Assembly: GCA_011833715.1 (NCBI GenBank)
Contig: CM022394.1
Location: forward strand, 92,366,798-92,430,797
Origin: Carcinoscorpius rotundicauda
Lineage: Eukaryota > Arthropoda > Merostomata > Xiphosura > Limulidae
Length of the DNA: 64,000 bases
Reading direction: 5' to 3'
The notes below the pieces were generated by a model that was given only the letters and a program-made list of their open reading frames with translations, was not told where the DNA came from and made no database searches. Position 1 is the first letter of the stretch. Each line of letters opens with the position of its first letter. A program made the position numbers and the translations under genes. Positions 1 through 11,031 of the stretch are shown here, in pieces.

Positions 1-1
1 A

Positions 2-79
2 TTATCAAACAGAAACGTCATTGACGGAGATTTGGATTTTGGTGATCTCATTGAAGAATTCACTTCCATGAAAGCTTGA
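2..79 (+). CDS. Possible last coding exon of a host gene (partial)
   Basis: An open frame enters from the left edge and stops at TGA (77-79). Its last 21 codons read NVIDGDLDFGDLIEEFTSMKA, an acidic, low-repeat sequence unlike the surrounding AT-rich noise. A CAG at 10-12 could be a 3' splice site, so the exon may begin at base 13. An AATAAA lies at 509-514 and could serve the 3' UTR. I do not recognise the protein. The evidence is the amino-acid composition plus a plausible acceptor, stop and polyadenylation signal. The short length means chance is not excluded. Confidence 0.35.
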   Translation, partial: LSNRNVIDGDLDFGDLIEEFTSMKA

Positions 80-1320
80 AAAGTTTGCACTTTAGTAGAG
101 ATGCTGGTGAGCACACATTATATCTTTAATAACAGTTTGGTATTATTCCTATCATGACTGTTCTCTTAAATACGATATTTTTATAAATCTCCAAACTATT
201 TGCCTTTTGAAAACGAAACTCAGCACATGATGGACGTCTTTATACATTGTTGAGAGTCAGTCTGATTTCTTCAGTTTCTAAGAAAAAAATTGAAACTCGT
301 TAACTATTAATTAGTAATTAAAGTAGATAGGAATACTGCGGTTTGTAAATACTAGTACAAACACCCGTCCGTAGGGTAGAGTTTCTGCAAGATAAATTTA
401 GGTTTAACACATTCCTTACACGTCCGGCCAACATTATATCGTACTAACCTGAAAAGTATCGATGTGCAAATGTCCAAAAGTTCGTGTTTAAGGTTTATCT
501 AGTTACGAAATAAATCTGTGCATTTGTTGTTATTGTTATTTTATGGTTTTAAAACAAATAACGAAACTACAAGCGATTGGATGTCCAACCACACAGTAAA
601 AACCTGGTAGTAAACAAAACTAAAACACTTAACTAATAGTTTCATCTTGATTGAATCTTTACATTCTCATATAGTAATATTTTTTCATGTCTACTCTTCA
701 ATTGAGAGACTAACTACTTTACCTAAGGTTCAGTTAGATGAGTAGCAATTTCCTTGTCGTCCTTATGAATGATGTTGAATTTGACCGAAGCTACCATAGA
801 AATAATTGTGAAATCTTATTACCAACTTTATTTACCAAAGTATTTAAAAAGAGATTCCGAAAGCCCTTTGTGAACGGTATCACTTGAACTGTGCTTCTTC
901 ACTATGCCATTAAAGGAACGACAATTTGGCAAATTTCAGACTCCTTTGGAAGGTTCAAACTATCGGCATACTTCTTTGCCAGGTAGGTTATAATCTGAGG
1001 TGGAAACTGAACCAAAATAATCGCGAATACCAATAGCGTAAATGGTTTCGATTGGAGCCTTCCGTTTATAGTTTATATGCTATTTCCGAGAAACAGAAGT
1101 GGTACTTACAACAAGGTCATCCTGAAATGTCAGCATCATTCAGAACAGGAGATTCAATCACATCATCAGTATCATTCTTATATTAATTAACATCATTGCA
1201 ATCTTGAAATTCAATTCATACTAATCAAAATCATTGTTTTTCCTTGTTTAATGTGTGTTTCACTTACAATTGGTTGCTTTCCCCCACGTTTACAGTGTAA
1301 TTCTGTATTTTGATTATTAT
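80..1320. other. Non-coding stretch, possible 3' UTR then intergenic
   Basis: No coding frame or recognised repeat. It contains an AATAAA hexamer at 509-514. If the exon to the left is real, the first 400-500 bases could be its 3' UTR. Confidence 0.4.
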
Positions 1321-1597
1321 GGCCTGGCATGGCCAAGCACGTAAGGCGTGCGACTCGTAATCCGAGGATCGTGGGTTCGCGCCCGCGTCGCGCTAAACAT
1401 GCTCGCCCTCCCAGTCGTTGGGGTGTATAATGTTACGGGCAATCCTATTATTCGTTGGTAAAAGAGTAGCCCAAGAGTTGGCGGTGGGTGGTGATGACTA
1501 ACTGCCTTCCCTCTAGTCTTACACTGCTAAATTAGGGACGGCTAGCACAGATAGCCCTCGAGTAGCTTTGTGCGAAATTCCAAAACAAACAAACAAA
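1321..1597 (+). mobile_element. SINE family A, full length
   Basis: Head resembles a tRNA-Thr(CGT): TGGCCAAGCACGTAAGGCG as A box, CTCGTAA as anticodon loop and GGGTTCGCGCCC as B box. A conserved body follows (GAGTTGGCGGTGGGTGG, CTTCCCTCTAGTCTTACACT, TTAGGGACGGCTAGCACAG), then the tail GTAGCTTTGTGCGAAATTCC with CAAA repeats. This is the reference structure for the other family A copies. No clear target-site duplication was found here. RNA polymerase III transcription from the internal boxes is inferred. Confidence 0.92.
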
Positions 1598-1763
1598 TGC
1601 CGCAATGGATAGTTGGTTTTTTGTTACCAAAAAATAAAAAAAATAAAATCATTTTCTTGGCTCGTGATGTGCTTTTTAAAATCAATAACTTCTAAACTTG
1701 CGACAGAATCAAGGAGAGCGTTAAAATTTAATTTATTCCATATAACACTGGTATATCACACGA

Positions 1764-1892
1764 ACGCCCCCTCCATTGGCTTAGCGGCACGTCTGCAGAC
1801 TCACAACGCTAAAAACCGGGTTTCAATACCCATGGTGGGCAGAGCACAGATAGCCCATTGTGTAGCTTTGTGCTTAATTCAAAACAACAACA
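1764..1892 (+). mobile_element. SINE family B (short tRNA-like SINE)
   Basis: A tRNA-like head (TTAGCGGCACGTCTGCAGAC, then B-box-like GGGTTTCAATACCC) is followed directly by GGGCAGAGCACAGATAGCCC and the tail GTAGCTTTGTGCTTAATTC with a CAA-rich end. About 125 bp, without the long body of family A but with a nearly identical 3' tail. Which tRNA gave rise to it is unclear. Confidence 0.85.
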
Positions 1893-1940
1893 TACGAACG
1901 AAACAATCATTTAAATAAAGATCGATAATTATAACAATAA

Positions 1941-2228
1941 AAGTTAGAGCTTTTACAGTAAGGAAGAATGTTTTTAAAACGGACACAATGTTTAATTCAT
2001 TGGAGAAATGGTTCCCCGTTGGGATAGCGGTAAATCTTCGAATTTACAACGTTAAACTCAGGGGCTCGATTCCCCTTGGTTGAGAGAGCAACTAGTTCTA
2101 TGTGGTTTTGCTATACAAAAAAAAAACATTGGCGAAATAATTCTCAAGTATACAAAAACTATAGTACCGGTTATCGAAACGTTGTGCTTATTTCAAAAAT
2201 ATTCTTCCTTACTGTAAAGGCTGTAAGT
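1941..2228. repeat. MITE-like long inverted repeat holding a family C SINE
   Basis: The left arm (1941-1993, core TTTACAGTAAGGAAGAAT) is repeated as its reverse complement in the right arm (2178-2228, core ATTCTTCCTTACTGTAAA). The arms are about 50 bp and roughly three-quarters identical by eye. The spacer is mostly a family C SINE at 2013-2128. It looks like a foldback or MITE element that received a SINE in its loop. No flanking target-site duplication was identified. Confidence 0.5.
2013..2128 (+). mobile_element. SINE family C (short tRNA-like SINE)
   Basis: Head GATAGCGGTAAATCTTCG with a B-box-like GGGGCTCGATTCCCCTTGG, then a degraded tail (TGTGGTTTTGCTATAC) and an A run. Family C in this window ends in a form of GATGTGGCTTTGCTATAAG followed by ACAC-rich sequence. 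Confidence 0.75.
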
Positions 2229-2388
2229 TTTAAAACTTCGTAACGAATTAATTAGCAAAAAAACTCAAAACAAAAGTATTAATGATTTACAACTTATTAC
2301 AACAGCATAAAAGCCTTTAATAAAGACTTATTCTCGTTCATGACACAAGTCACAGAATTTACTTATAATTTTAAAATGAACAACTTGT

Positions 2389-2493
2389 TTGCAGTTAAGC
2401 ACAAGGCTACACAATCTGGGCTTTGCTTACCACAGGTATCGAAACCGGGTTTCTAGAGTTTTCAGTCTACAAACACACCGTTATGCCACAAGG
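2389..2493 (-). mobile_element. SINE family B, reverse orientation
   Basis: On the plus strand it opens with the tail complement GTTAAGCACAAGGCTACACA. It continues through GGTATCGAAACCGGGTTTCTAG and ends with the head complement near ACCGTTATGCCAC. Moderately diverged. Confidence 0.75.
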
Positions 2494-2506
2494 TTTCTTT
2501 AAAATA

Positions 2507-2776
2507 TTTGTTTGTTTTTTAATCTTGCACAAACATAGAAGAGGGCTATGTACTCCCGCCTTCCCTAATTTAACAGCGTAAAATTAGAGGGAAGGAAGAT
2601 AGTTATGACCACCCACTGCCATCTCTTGAGGTGTTACCAAACGAATAGTTGGATTAACCGTCACATTACCACGGCTCAAAAGATGAAATGACAAACATGT
2701 TAGGACGAGATGGGAGGCAAACTAGCAACTTACACGTTACGAATCGAGAACCCGAACCACTTCGCCATGCTGGAGC
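2507..2776 (-). mobile_element. SINE family A, old diverged copy
   Basis: The reverse complement of all family A modules is recognisable in order: CAAA tail, CCCTAATTTAACAGCGTAA, GACCACCCACTGCC, CCGTCACATTA, and the tRNA-like head ending at GCCATGCTGG. Many substitutions indicate an old insertion. Confidence 0.75.
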
Positions 2777-3078
2777 TGATTTTAAGTGAAACACCAAATA
2801 TAAACCCTTTAGTTTTAATGCAACCATCCGATAAAATCATGAAAAAGAGAAACTCTGTTTGATGCGGGAAATACAATACATAATAAAGTTAGTCAAAGAA
2901 AACCTATTTAACCATATAAGACACATTTACACACATACATACGATCATCAGCTGCAGAACAAAAGCCGAAAAAGTTTGCTTGTTTTAATATAATATAATA
3001 ACTTACTTGTGCTATGCTTTTTAGAGGTATATAAGCCCAATCTTTAGTATTTGTAAACCCTCTGACTTAACCCTGAAC

Positions 3079-3317
3079 GGCCCGGGATGGCAAGGTGATA
3101 AAGGAACTCGAGTTCCCGTCGTACAAAACATGCCTTTTCAGCTGCGGAGGCGTTATAATGTGACAGTCAATCTCATTATTCGTTGGAAAATTAATATTCC
3201 AAGAATTGATGGTGGGTGGTGATGACTAGCTGCCTTCCCTCTAGTCTTACACTGCAAAATTAGGGACAACTAACACAGATATCCTTCGTGTAGCTTTGCG
3301 GAAAATTCAAGAGAAAA
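3079..3317 (+). mobile_element. SINE family A with decayed head
   Basis: The body and tail are clear (GATGGTGGGTGGTGATGACT, CTTCCCTCTAGTCTTACACT, GTAGCTTTGCGGAAAATTC). The tRNA-like head (GGCCCGGGATGGCAAGG) is shortened and mutated. Confidence 0.8.
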
Positions 3318-3962
3318 TTTCGCTTTCACACACTCTGCACGATCACAAAGTGACCGCCAAATTCACAAAATATAGTTATATAACTTTATTCTTTTGTTCT
3401 GTAGATTCTTTTAAATTAGATAGGGAAAAAGTTCAATCTACATGATGATAAATTCGTTTCTTTCTTCTGTAACGTTTCTATAAGATGTCTTAAATTGTAA
3501 ATTATTCTAACGTGTAACTTTACAAAAGAGGTTCAAACGGAAAATTGTTCGCGTAATAATATATAGATAACTAATTCTGTTCCAAATACTTTTATCTCCT
3601 ATTTAGTAGTTTTCCTAATTACACGGAACCTAATTTTTTATCCTTGCTATCTACTGGTTCCTGTTCTGTTTCATAGGTAAATTGATTTGGCATACTCTCG
3701 TATTGTTTCGTATTATATTCATCACTATCTTTTAAGGTTTTCCTTTCCCTTTTACATTCTTCATTCTCCTAAACAACATATTCCTCTTGTCTTCTTTGTA
3801 AAATGTAGTTACCTTCAACCTCTTTCTTTAAGTTTTGTGTCGTATTTCTTTGATACCCCTGTCACCCACCTCACCATCTGCTTCTCATTTCTTAAACTCC
3901 AACATTAATCGCCTGATAAATTTTTATGTCTCTATTCACATGTGACTGTAAGACATCACTCT

Positions 3963-4102
3963 CAGTGGCAGATTTAATATTGTGTGGCCCATAAGCGAAT
4001 AATTCTTGTGAACCCTACAACCCATGTAATTTTACATAGAATAAAATTATCAATGGGCGCTGGGGCTGAGCCCCTTCTAGCCCCGACGTAAATACGCCAC
4101 TG
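3963..4102. mobile_element. 140-bp hAT-like MITE with target-site duplication
   Basis: Terminal inverted repeats CAGTGGCAGATTTA (left) and CAGTGGCGTATTTA (right, reversed) bound a 140-bp non-coding element. TCACTCT directly flanks both ends (3956-3962 and 4103-4109). Seven to eight bp duplications with CAGTGGC-type ends fit a non-autonomous hAT element. It is inserted in the 3' part of the LINE fossil. Confidence 0.7.
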
Positions 4103-4956
4103 TCACTCTAACGACTTCTCCTCATGTCATCCATGCTTTATCTATACTTTTCTTGACCTGTTTTCTCAGTATTCCGTATGTTACACATTTGTTCTGAGAT
4201 ATTTAAACGTCCTCCCTTTCTTTCACTCTTCGCCATAGTGAAGTACCTTGCCATTCTCTCTATCTTTTCCTTTATTTGGATTTCGTTATCTTGTAGTCTG
4301 TTTTTCCTACTTACATTCGGACTATATTTCTATAGACATTATATTCACCATTCTATTTCCACGTTACTTTACTTTTGTTTTCTTCACAAAGTACAAAATG
4401 TACTGCAAATAATATACATCATTGTATTTGTCTTTGTATGTTTTGTCAAGCACTGTTATGAAAGGGAGAGTGTGATTTTGATCCCTGATAGACTCTATCT
4501 TTCAGTGGAAATTTCTCCTAGTTTCCTATCACAGTTTTTCCAAATGCTTCTGTTACTTCCCATGTGTTATGTATGAGGCTCACATACATTCGTGGGACAT
4601 TCCTTTTTCTTGCCAACCATAGTATCATCTCTCTTGGCACTCTGTCATTAGCCTTCTCTAGGTCGATGAATATCATGCTCAAGTCGTTTCTTTCCTCCAC
4701 ATACTCCTTTATCAATTTTCTCAATAGAAATATAACATCAATTGTTAATCTAACAAACATGTAACTAAAATTTTTTGTCTCTTTTTTCAGTCTCTGATCT
4801 GTAATCCTTTCCTATATCTTTATTGTGTGACACAAAATACTATACATTGATAGTTGCTGCAGACATGCCTTTGTTGCCTTTCCATTCTATAAATACAATA
4901 TTGAAAAGCCGACACATCATATAACTGTTTAGCTTTCGTTGCTTCTTAAATGCTCC

Positions 4957-4986
4957 AATGAGTATATATATATATATATGTATATT
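4957..4986. repeat. TA microsatellite
   Basis: A run of alternating TA, with one TG interruption, inside the LINE fossil. Similar TA or CA runs lie at 9000-9030 and 54200-54218. Confidence 0.85.
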
Positions 4987-5190
4987 GTCTAAGCTGATTG
5001 CTTTCCATTTTTCTCTAACTCTTTAACTATTTCCTCATATGTGTCACAGACTCTGGCTTTCATATTTCACCGATTTACACTCTTCATCCAATAAGTGTTT
5101 CAAGTATAATCCCCATTTAATTTTGGTATCTGTCATATTTACAATAACAATGACATTATTATCCTCAATAAATTCACACCATACATATCT

Positions 5191-5461
5191 GGCCCGGCAT
5201 GGCCAAGCGTGTTAAGGCGTGCGATTCGTAATCTGAGGGTCGCGGCTTCGCATCCCGGTCGCGCCAAACATGCTCGCCCTTTCAGCTGTGGGGGCGTTAT
5301 AATGTTACGGTCAATCCCAATATTTCGTTGATAAAAGAGTAGCCCAAGAGTTGGCGGTGGGTGGTGATGACTCGCTGCCTTCCCTCTAGTCTTACACTAC
5401 TAAATTAGGGACGGCTAGCACAGATAGCCCTCGAGTAGCTTTGTGCGAAATTCCAAAACAA
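5191..5461 (+). mobile_element. SINE family A nested in the LINE, with 13-bp target-site duplication
   Basis: Full-length family A copy of the subfamily with CTGAGGGTCGCGG and CGCCAAAC in the head. ACCATACATATCT occurs immediately before (5178-5190) and after (5462-5474), a perfect 13-bp target-site duplication. LINE coding similarity resumes on both sides, so the SINE is younger than the LINE. Confidence 0.95.
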
Positions 5462-6060
5462 ACCATACATATCTCACGTTTTCCTTCACTTGTTTTGGCT
5501 AATCTGCACATAATTTTCTTCTTCCTCTATTCTTCCCTTCAAATTTTTCATAAAGCTTTGCATATATTCTCTGTTGTAGTATAGCCTTATATATTTCTTT
5601 TTTCAATACTACGTATCAATCCAGATTTCACTGGTTCACATTGTTTCTTCTCTTTTACATTAGTCTGCACTTACTCCACCACTCTGGAAATACTTTCCCT
5701 CTTTGATCACCAAGTCTAATATATATTTTGACAACCTCTTCCCATGTATCATTCAAATTTTATTCCATTATATATACCTGCACTCCATCACCATCCTTTC
5801 TAAGAACTTCTTTGATGCATTTCTTTCTTTAAACTTTTCTATCTTATTTTGATGATACTCTGTTTAAACCACTATTCTGCCTGTCCCTTTCATTTCGTAA
5901 TTTATCACTAAAGGCCTGTGGTGTAACTTAAGACTGCGTAATATTACTTAGTAATCTGCAACTTCCCATCTCGTCACTTTCTCTCTCCTAATTAACAAAT
6001 AATCTGTTTGATTCCTAACATTTTCATTTCTGTATGTCTTCATATTTTCTTCCTTTTTCT

Positions 6061-6725
6061 GACAAATTGTATTGGCTACAGCGACGTCACGTGCCTAAAC
6101 CATTATAATCTGCAATTTATTGTTCGGCTCCTCTCTAAACTCACTTTTTATTACAGCATTTTACTTATGGAGCAGAGATACATATTTTATTGAGTATGCC
6201 ACATTGATCGGTGACTGGATGCCATGAGATCTGCTTGGGCCTTCACCAAGTTCTTAGCTTCAGCTACCTGTCCTGTGAACACCCTTATAACTGATGGAAG
6301 GTATTTTCATCAACCTATGTTTACCTGGTTTTAATGTGTCCAGACCTGTGTCCATTTGACTGCCATTTTTTGTTATGACACTTAATAAATTAAGACTGCT
6401 TCAATGTGGACCAGTTTGTGACTTGGAAAGGACTTCTATACTGGGTCTCTTCTGGAAAGCCTCTCATGGTTGCTTTACTGGTGGTTCCTCAGACGTTATG
6501 GTGCTTGTTCTTTTTCAGCAGGTCCATCCCTTTAACTGGGAATAAACTTTATTTTGTCTATCACCAGACTGATGAAGTGAATTATTAGTTACCTTGAACA
6601 TATCAAAGAACTTAAAATCTACATCAGCAATAGGCCCCTGCACAACTAGTTATTCGAGGTATCAGGATAAGGTGGTTGTCTCAAATCATAGTAGTACTGT
6701 AATATATAATCTTCTTCCCTGAACT
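6061..6725. other. Unclassified sequence, locally GC-richer
   Basis: No recognised domain. 6210-6600 is less AT-rich than its surroundings and has short open frames, so it may be more transposon fossil. No motif supports a call. Confidence 0.3.
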
Positions 6726-6835
6726 CCCTGCTGACACAGCAGTAAGTCTATAGATTTACAACGCCAAAATCAGGGATTCGATTACTCTCGCTAGACTCAG
6801 CAGATAACCCGATGTGACTTTGCTATAAGAAAGCA
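6726..6835 (+). mobile_element. SINE family C
   Basis: GACACAGCAGTAAGTCTATA head, TTTACAACGCCAAAATCAGG, B-box-like GGGATTCGATTACTC, then GCAGATAACCCGATGTGACT and TTTGCTATAAGAAAGCACAC. Confidence 0.85.
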
Positions 6836-7257
6836 CACGTTTTTTTTTAGGGAGGCAGACAAGGAAAGACCGATGAAGAAAAGTCTGCCAATTTTGATGA
6901 TCGGTCAAGGTTCTATTTGCCAAGTTCCTAATTATTACGACTAGGATAAACTAGAAGATCAACAATTCAAATAATCATTTAATTAAAAAATCAAAAAGTG
7001 AAAGTTCGTGACACTTTTTGCTTTCTGAGCTTTGAAGAGGCGGTATGCAGTAAAATGTCTCCAGAATGTCATGTTGTAACCGGTCGATTATTACATTTTT
7101 GGAATATTTTGTTGGTTGAAAGATCCACGGTTGAAAATTCCTTACAAATCTTTCTTTCTGAATTATAAAGCGAAATCTGGCAGTGATATGTTGGTATGAT
7201 GTCTTGCGTTAATCGTTCGATCGCTTTGTGTTGTAACAGAATCTTGGCAGAGTGTGT

Positions 7258-7356
7258 TTTTCTTACAGCTAAACTAGCTGATCTTGTACACCAAGGGGAA
7301 TCAAACCTGTTATTTTATAGTCGTAAATCTATAGACTTACCGCTGCCCCAGCGAGT
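7258..7356 (-). mobile_element. SINE family C, reverse orientation, degraded
   Basis: Plus-strand sequence reads CTTACAGC, then CCAAGGGGAATCAAACCTG, GTAAATCTATAGACTTACCG and CTGCCCCAGCG, the complement of the family C modules. A 73-codon frame over this copy is not a gene. Confidence 0.65.
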
Positions 7357-7809
7357 GATAAATTTCGGCAAACCAGTCGAAATTATAGATACACAGCGAG
7401 GTCAACCGAAGTTATAAGATTAATGTTCTAGAAAAAGTTAAAGTTCGATTAAACTGTTAATGAAGACAAGTGATTTTGGTAGAAAAGAAAAGGTAGTTCA
7501 AGATTAAAACAAAACACCTTATCGGTGCTTTATAGCTGATTTAACCTTCAGCTCAGTGTGTAGAGTATACTTGCCTGATTTGTAAGACGGAAAGGATTTG
7601 ACATTGAAATATCTTGACAGAAGCTATTGGTTTCAAGACAGTCGAACGTTTATATGCATATATCGAGAAGAAGCTAATATAAAGTGCAATTGATACACGA
7701 AATTTTACAGCTCAGGGTAAGTGAAGTGGTGTTTAGCAAAGAACAAAAGAGATCATGTCTCAGGCTTTATATGAACGTTATCTTTACCGTAAGATGAACT
7801 TGGTCATTG

Positions 7810-8055
7810 TGGATGAAGTGAAATCAGTCATTCCTGTAGCTGATTTTTACTCAGCATTGGAAACGAGCTATGTCTTTCTCAGTCGTTCATATGTACCTGC
7901 CAAATGAATCAAATACCAAAAAAGACATATTCGGCTGAAAAACAGTTGAGATAAAAATTTACTTTGACGCTCGCTGGGCGAGCCAGATTAGAGTGACTAA
8001 GGAAATGGTAAAGCAATTTGACTGTTTCATCAAGACATTAAGAAGTAGAGAGTAG
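7810..8055 (+). pseudogene. hAT/ZMYM-like transposase fragment
   Basis: One frame reads DFYSALETSYVFLSRSYV and another, further on, DARWASQIRVTKEMVKQF then DCFIKTLRSRE. The FYS-LE-YVFLS block followed by a DARW/TRW block matches the C-terminal half of hAT-like transposases related to ZMYM-type proteins. At least one frameshift and in-frame stops separate the blocks, so it is dead. The N-terminal half with the catalytic Asp is not seen nearby. Confidence 0.6.
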
Positions 8056-10558
8056 TTATCTGGGAATGTGCAACATCATCATGATGGCCGATTACTACTG
8101 GTCGTTGAAACGAGATGTTTAAAATACAATACATAAAAGAACAATAACAAAACAGTTTATGAGACTAAAAGATATAATTTTATTAAAAAATCATGACGAA
8201 TGAGGATGCATATTTTAAACCAATTTTGACCCTTTTCTTCAGATTGTTTGTATTTTTGGGTACAAACGTAATTACAAAAATATGTTCATTGTGTTAAACT
8301 AAATAATAATTTGATCTAAGTTCGTTTTTTTTTCTTTTCTTCCCGATTCACAAATCTTACGTGACAGAAATACTTTCAAATCCTGCATAGCTGAATTATG
8401 GAAAATTGCTGTGTGCTTGTTACTTCATGTTACAAATATTCAGTTAAATAGAAAATAGTTCTTAACTCGTTTTGCTTTGTTCGTGGATAATTCTTTAATG
8501 AAATTTCTTTTTCTTTGTTGGCTTATTGCGTGCACAGTATGCTGCTGCTCACGGAGAAATCTGGTGAACACACTCTGTAAACCTACTTTTGCAAGAGCGA
8601 TGCTGACTTTGTAAACTGCTTCTTGCAAGTCATTTAAACACGTGTACGAGAATATTTAATTTTTGACATAGTGACGAGTTTTGAATATGTGTTTTATTAT
8701 ATTGCGCATTACACTTGATCACAGACGAGTCTCTGATTTATTGTTATGTATCATGGTTTCAAATAGTCAAAAATTGTTATTTGAATTTAAAGTTAATTGA
8801 GTGTTTATGTGTATTAAATTTATGATATTTGCCAACGAAACCGATACACACAATTGTCTTTTTCAATACAAATTTATTATATACACAATTCACACAATTT
8901 TGATACTTATATTACAGAATCTACAAATATACATAACAGGTGGGGCATTTGCAAAACATATTTGACAATATACGTTACATATATTGATATAGATAAATAT
9001 ACATACACACACACATATATATATATACATTAAACACATAGAAACATAGATATAAAAATAAATATACAAAATCCATCAGACATTCCTTGTCACTGCTCTG
9101 CCAGATTCTGTGTATAAAGTAAAAATATTTGTTCAGAAAATATGCTTTTTCTACATTATACCCATTTTATTAAATTAGTGTCTGTATATTATAAGTTTAA
9201 TATATTCTTACAGAGTAGAGCACTCTAATGATATGCTGACAAATTAAGAGTAAATAATTCTACATGTTAAACTACAAATTTTTACCAACACGATTTCCAC
9301 AAAATAAGACAACAAGTTAGGCTAAAATACGACTAAACCATTCTGAAAATTGATGACATTTTTAACATTTGAAAAAAACGGTTTAAGTTTTATACGTCTA
9401 TAAATCCAACAAGAACTCTGTAAAAATATATAAAAAATTATTTTCAAACATTCCTCCATCAGCAGATGTCTCCAGGTTTGAAATTTCTACTGATAAAAAG
9501 GTTAATACACTTTAATCATAAAAATAAAATAAAATTCACTACATATCAGCATTGCTACAAGTCTTTCGATAACTTCTTGAACCATTCCTAGTTGTATAAA
9601 ATTTTACGATACATTATAGTATTCTCCTAATTTTGGAATAAAAGTTGAACTCTAAGCAGGTTTAAAATCACACAAAAGTAGAAAAACAAAATCAACAAGG
9701 TTCTTCTAATTCCTTTTCTCAAACCATTAAAGAAATAAATTTATCCATGAATTATTTAAAAAAATATTTAAATTGCTTTATTTACATTTTAAAAATTAAA
9801 TATTTGTTTCACATTTTAATAGGTTTGTTTATGTTTCTCTCATTCATGTATCTGAGAAAGTGCTAAAAATGTGGAATGATGTTATATTCTTTATCATGTT
9901 AAAATGTGTTCAGATGTGCATAAATGGTTTCTTTTATAAGAACTTACATAAACAACTAACAGTTTTTATTATTATTATTTTTTCATCAGGCATAAAAATG
10001 TCATTTATTTATTTTTGAATTTAAAGCATTTGCTATTGCAAAAATTTATGCAAATACAACAAACAGGAAAGTAACTCTTATTATTATACAATAAATTGTA
10101 TCTTATTAAAGTTACACGTGTAAATATGAAAAGTTATTAATACCCTGCTTCACTGGAATCTTTTTTTCTTAACATATAGAGAGAACTACCTCTTAGATGA
10201 ACTGTACAAAATATAGTGAAAACAAGTGTTTCTATGAATAGTGAATACATTAAAATTTAAAGTATCTGAAAACGATCTCCAACAAAACCGAGTTCTACAA
10301 TGTCAGAAATTTATCATAGAAATATTACTATTCAGTTGAAACACTTCTCCCAGTTGCAAATCAACTAAAGTAAATTGGAATGGATGGATTTAAATGTAGC
10401 TAAAATTTTTTATAAGTGAAAATAAATACATTGGTCACGGAGGCAAATATTATTCTATTTTTCCATCAGTAAAAGATATGGATATTACAAAATAAACAAT
10501 ATTTAATTATGAGGCGGTATTTTAAGTAAAAGTTCTCATGCTGTTAGATGAACAGCCA
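8056..10558. other. AT-rich sequence without recognised genes
   Basis: Long AT-rich stretch with a CA/TA microsatellite at about 9000-9030 and no coding motif, tRNA or SINE recognised on either strand. Confidence 0.5.
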
Positions 10559-10570
10559 AACATAACAATG

Positions 10571-10853
10571 TTTGTTTGTTTGTTTTTTGGAATTTCGCAC
10601 AAAGCTACTCGAGGGCTATCTGTGCTAACCGTCCCTAATTTAGCAGTGTAAGACTAGAAGGAAGGCAGCTAGTCACCACCACCCACCACCAACTTTTGGG
10701 CTAATCTTTTACAAACGAACAGTGGGATTGACCGTCACATTATAACGCCCCCACGGCTGGGAGGGCGAGCATGTTTAGTGCGACTCGGGCGCGAACCCGC
10801 GACCCTCAGATTACGAAGCGCACGCCTTAACGCGCTAGGCCATGCCGGGGCCT
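10571..10853 (-). mobile_element. SINE family A with 12-bp target-site duplication
   Basis: Full-length reverse copy. AACATAACAATG flanks it on both sides (10559-10570 and 10854-10865). The head carries the diagnostic CTTCGTAATCTGAG and CCCGAGTCGCAC, a subfamily shared with copies at 58219 and 60243. Confidence 0.95.
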
Positions 10854-11031
10854 AACATAACAATGAACTTTCATAATTACTGTTATTATTTTTTATTGTG
10901 TTTATTAGGATGTTAGGATCAATGAAGAAGAAAATATCTTAGTGAAATAATAGTAATTAGTAACATACCTTTTAAAGTTAAGGAGCAGTGTATAGTTTAT
11001 CTGCATTCACTGGAAAGTCTCTAAAGAGCGG

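Larger units (their letters stand above)
3690..6060 (-). pseudogene. Decayed RTE-like LINE (endonuclease and reverse transcriptase), minus strand
   Basis: Minus-strand translations follow the order of an RTE-type ORF2, with many stops and frameshifts. The endonuclease end near 5880-6010 includes NQTDYLLIRR and RPLVINYEMKG. A linker near 5480-5700 includes KAILQQRIYAKLYEKFEG. Near 5070-5177 are TDTKIKWGLYLKHLLDEE-like residues. The reverse transcriptase lies at 4518-4760 with FIDLEKANDRVPRE, the first catalytic Asp block. Degraded thumb-like sequence reaches about 3690. The YADD block region (about 4300-4450) is too damaged to read. The element is split by a SINE (5191-5461) and a MITE (3963-4102). 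RTE is assigned from the FIDLEKA-DRVPRE and MKLWER-type context; a neighbouring LINE clade is possible. Confidence 0.75.

Noticed and set aside
1321..1395. SINE heads as true tRNA-Thr genes
   Set aside because: The anticodon stem does not pair and each head is followed by the SINE body and tail, so these are SINE promoters, not tRNA genes.
7541..7613. tRNA-like stretch (GCTCAGTGTGTAGAGTAT, then GATTTGTAAGAC)
   Set aside because: The D arm looks right but the anticodon and T stems do not pair. Too degraded to call.
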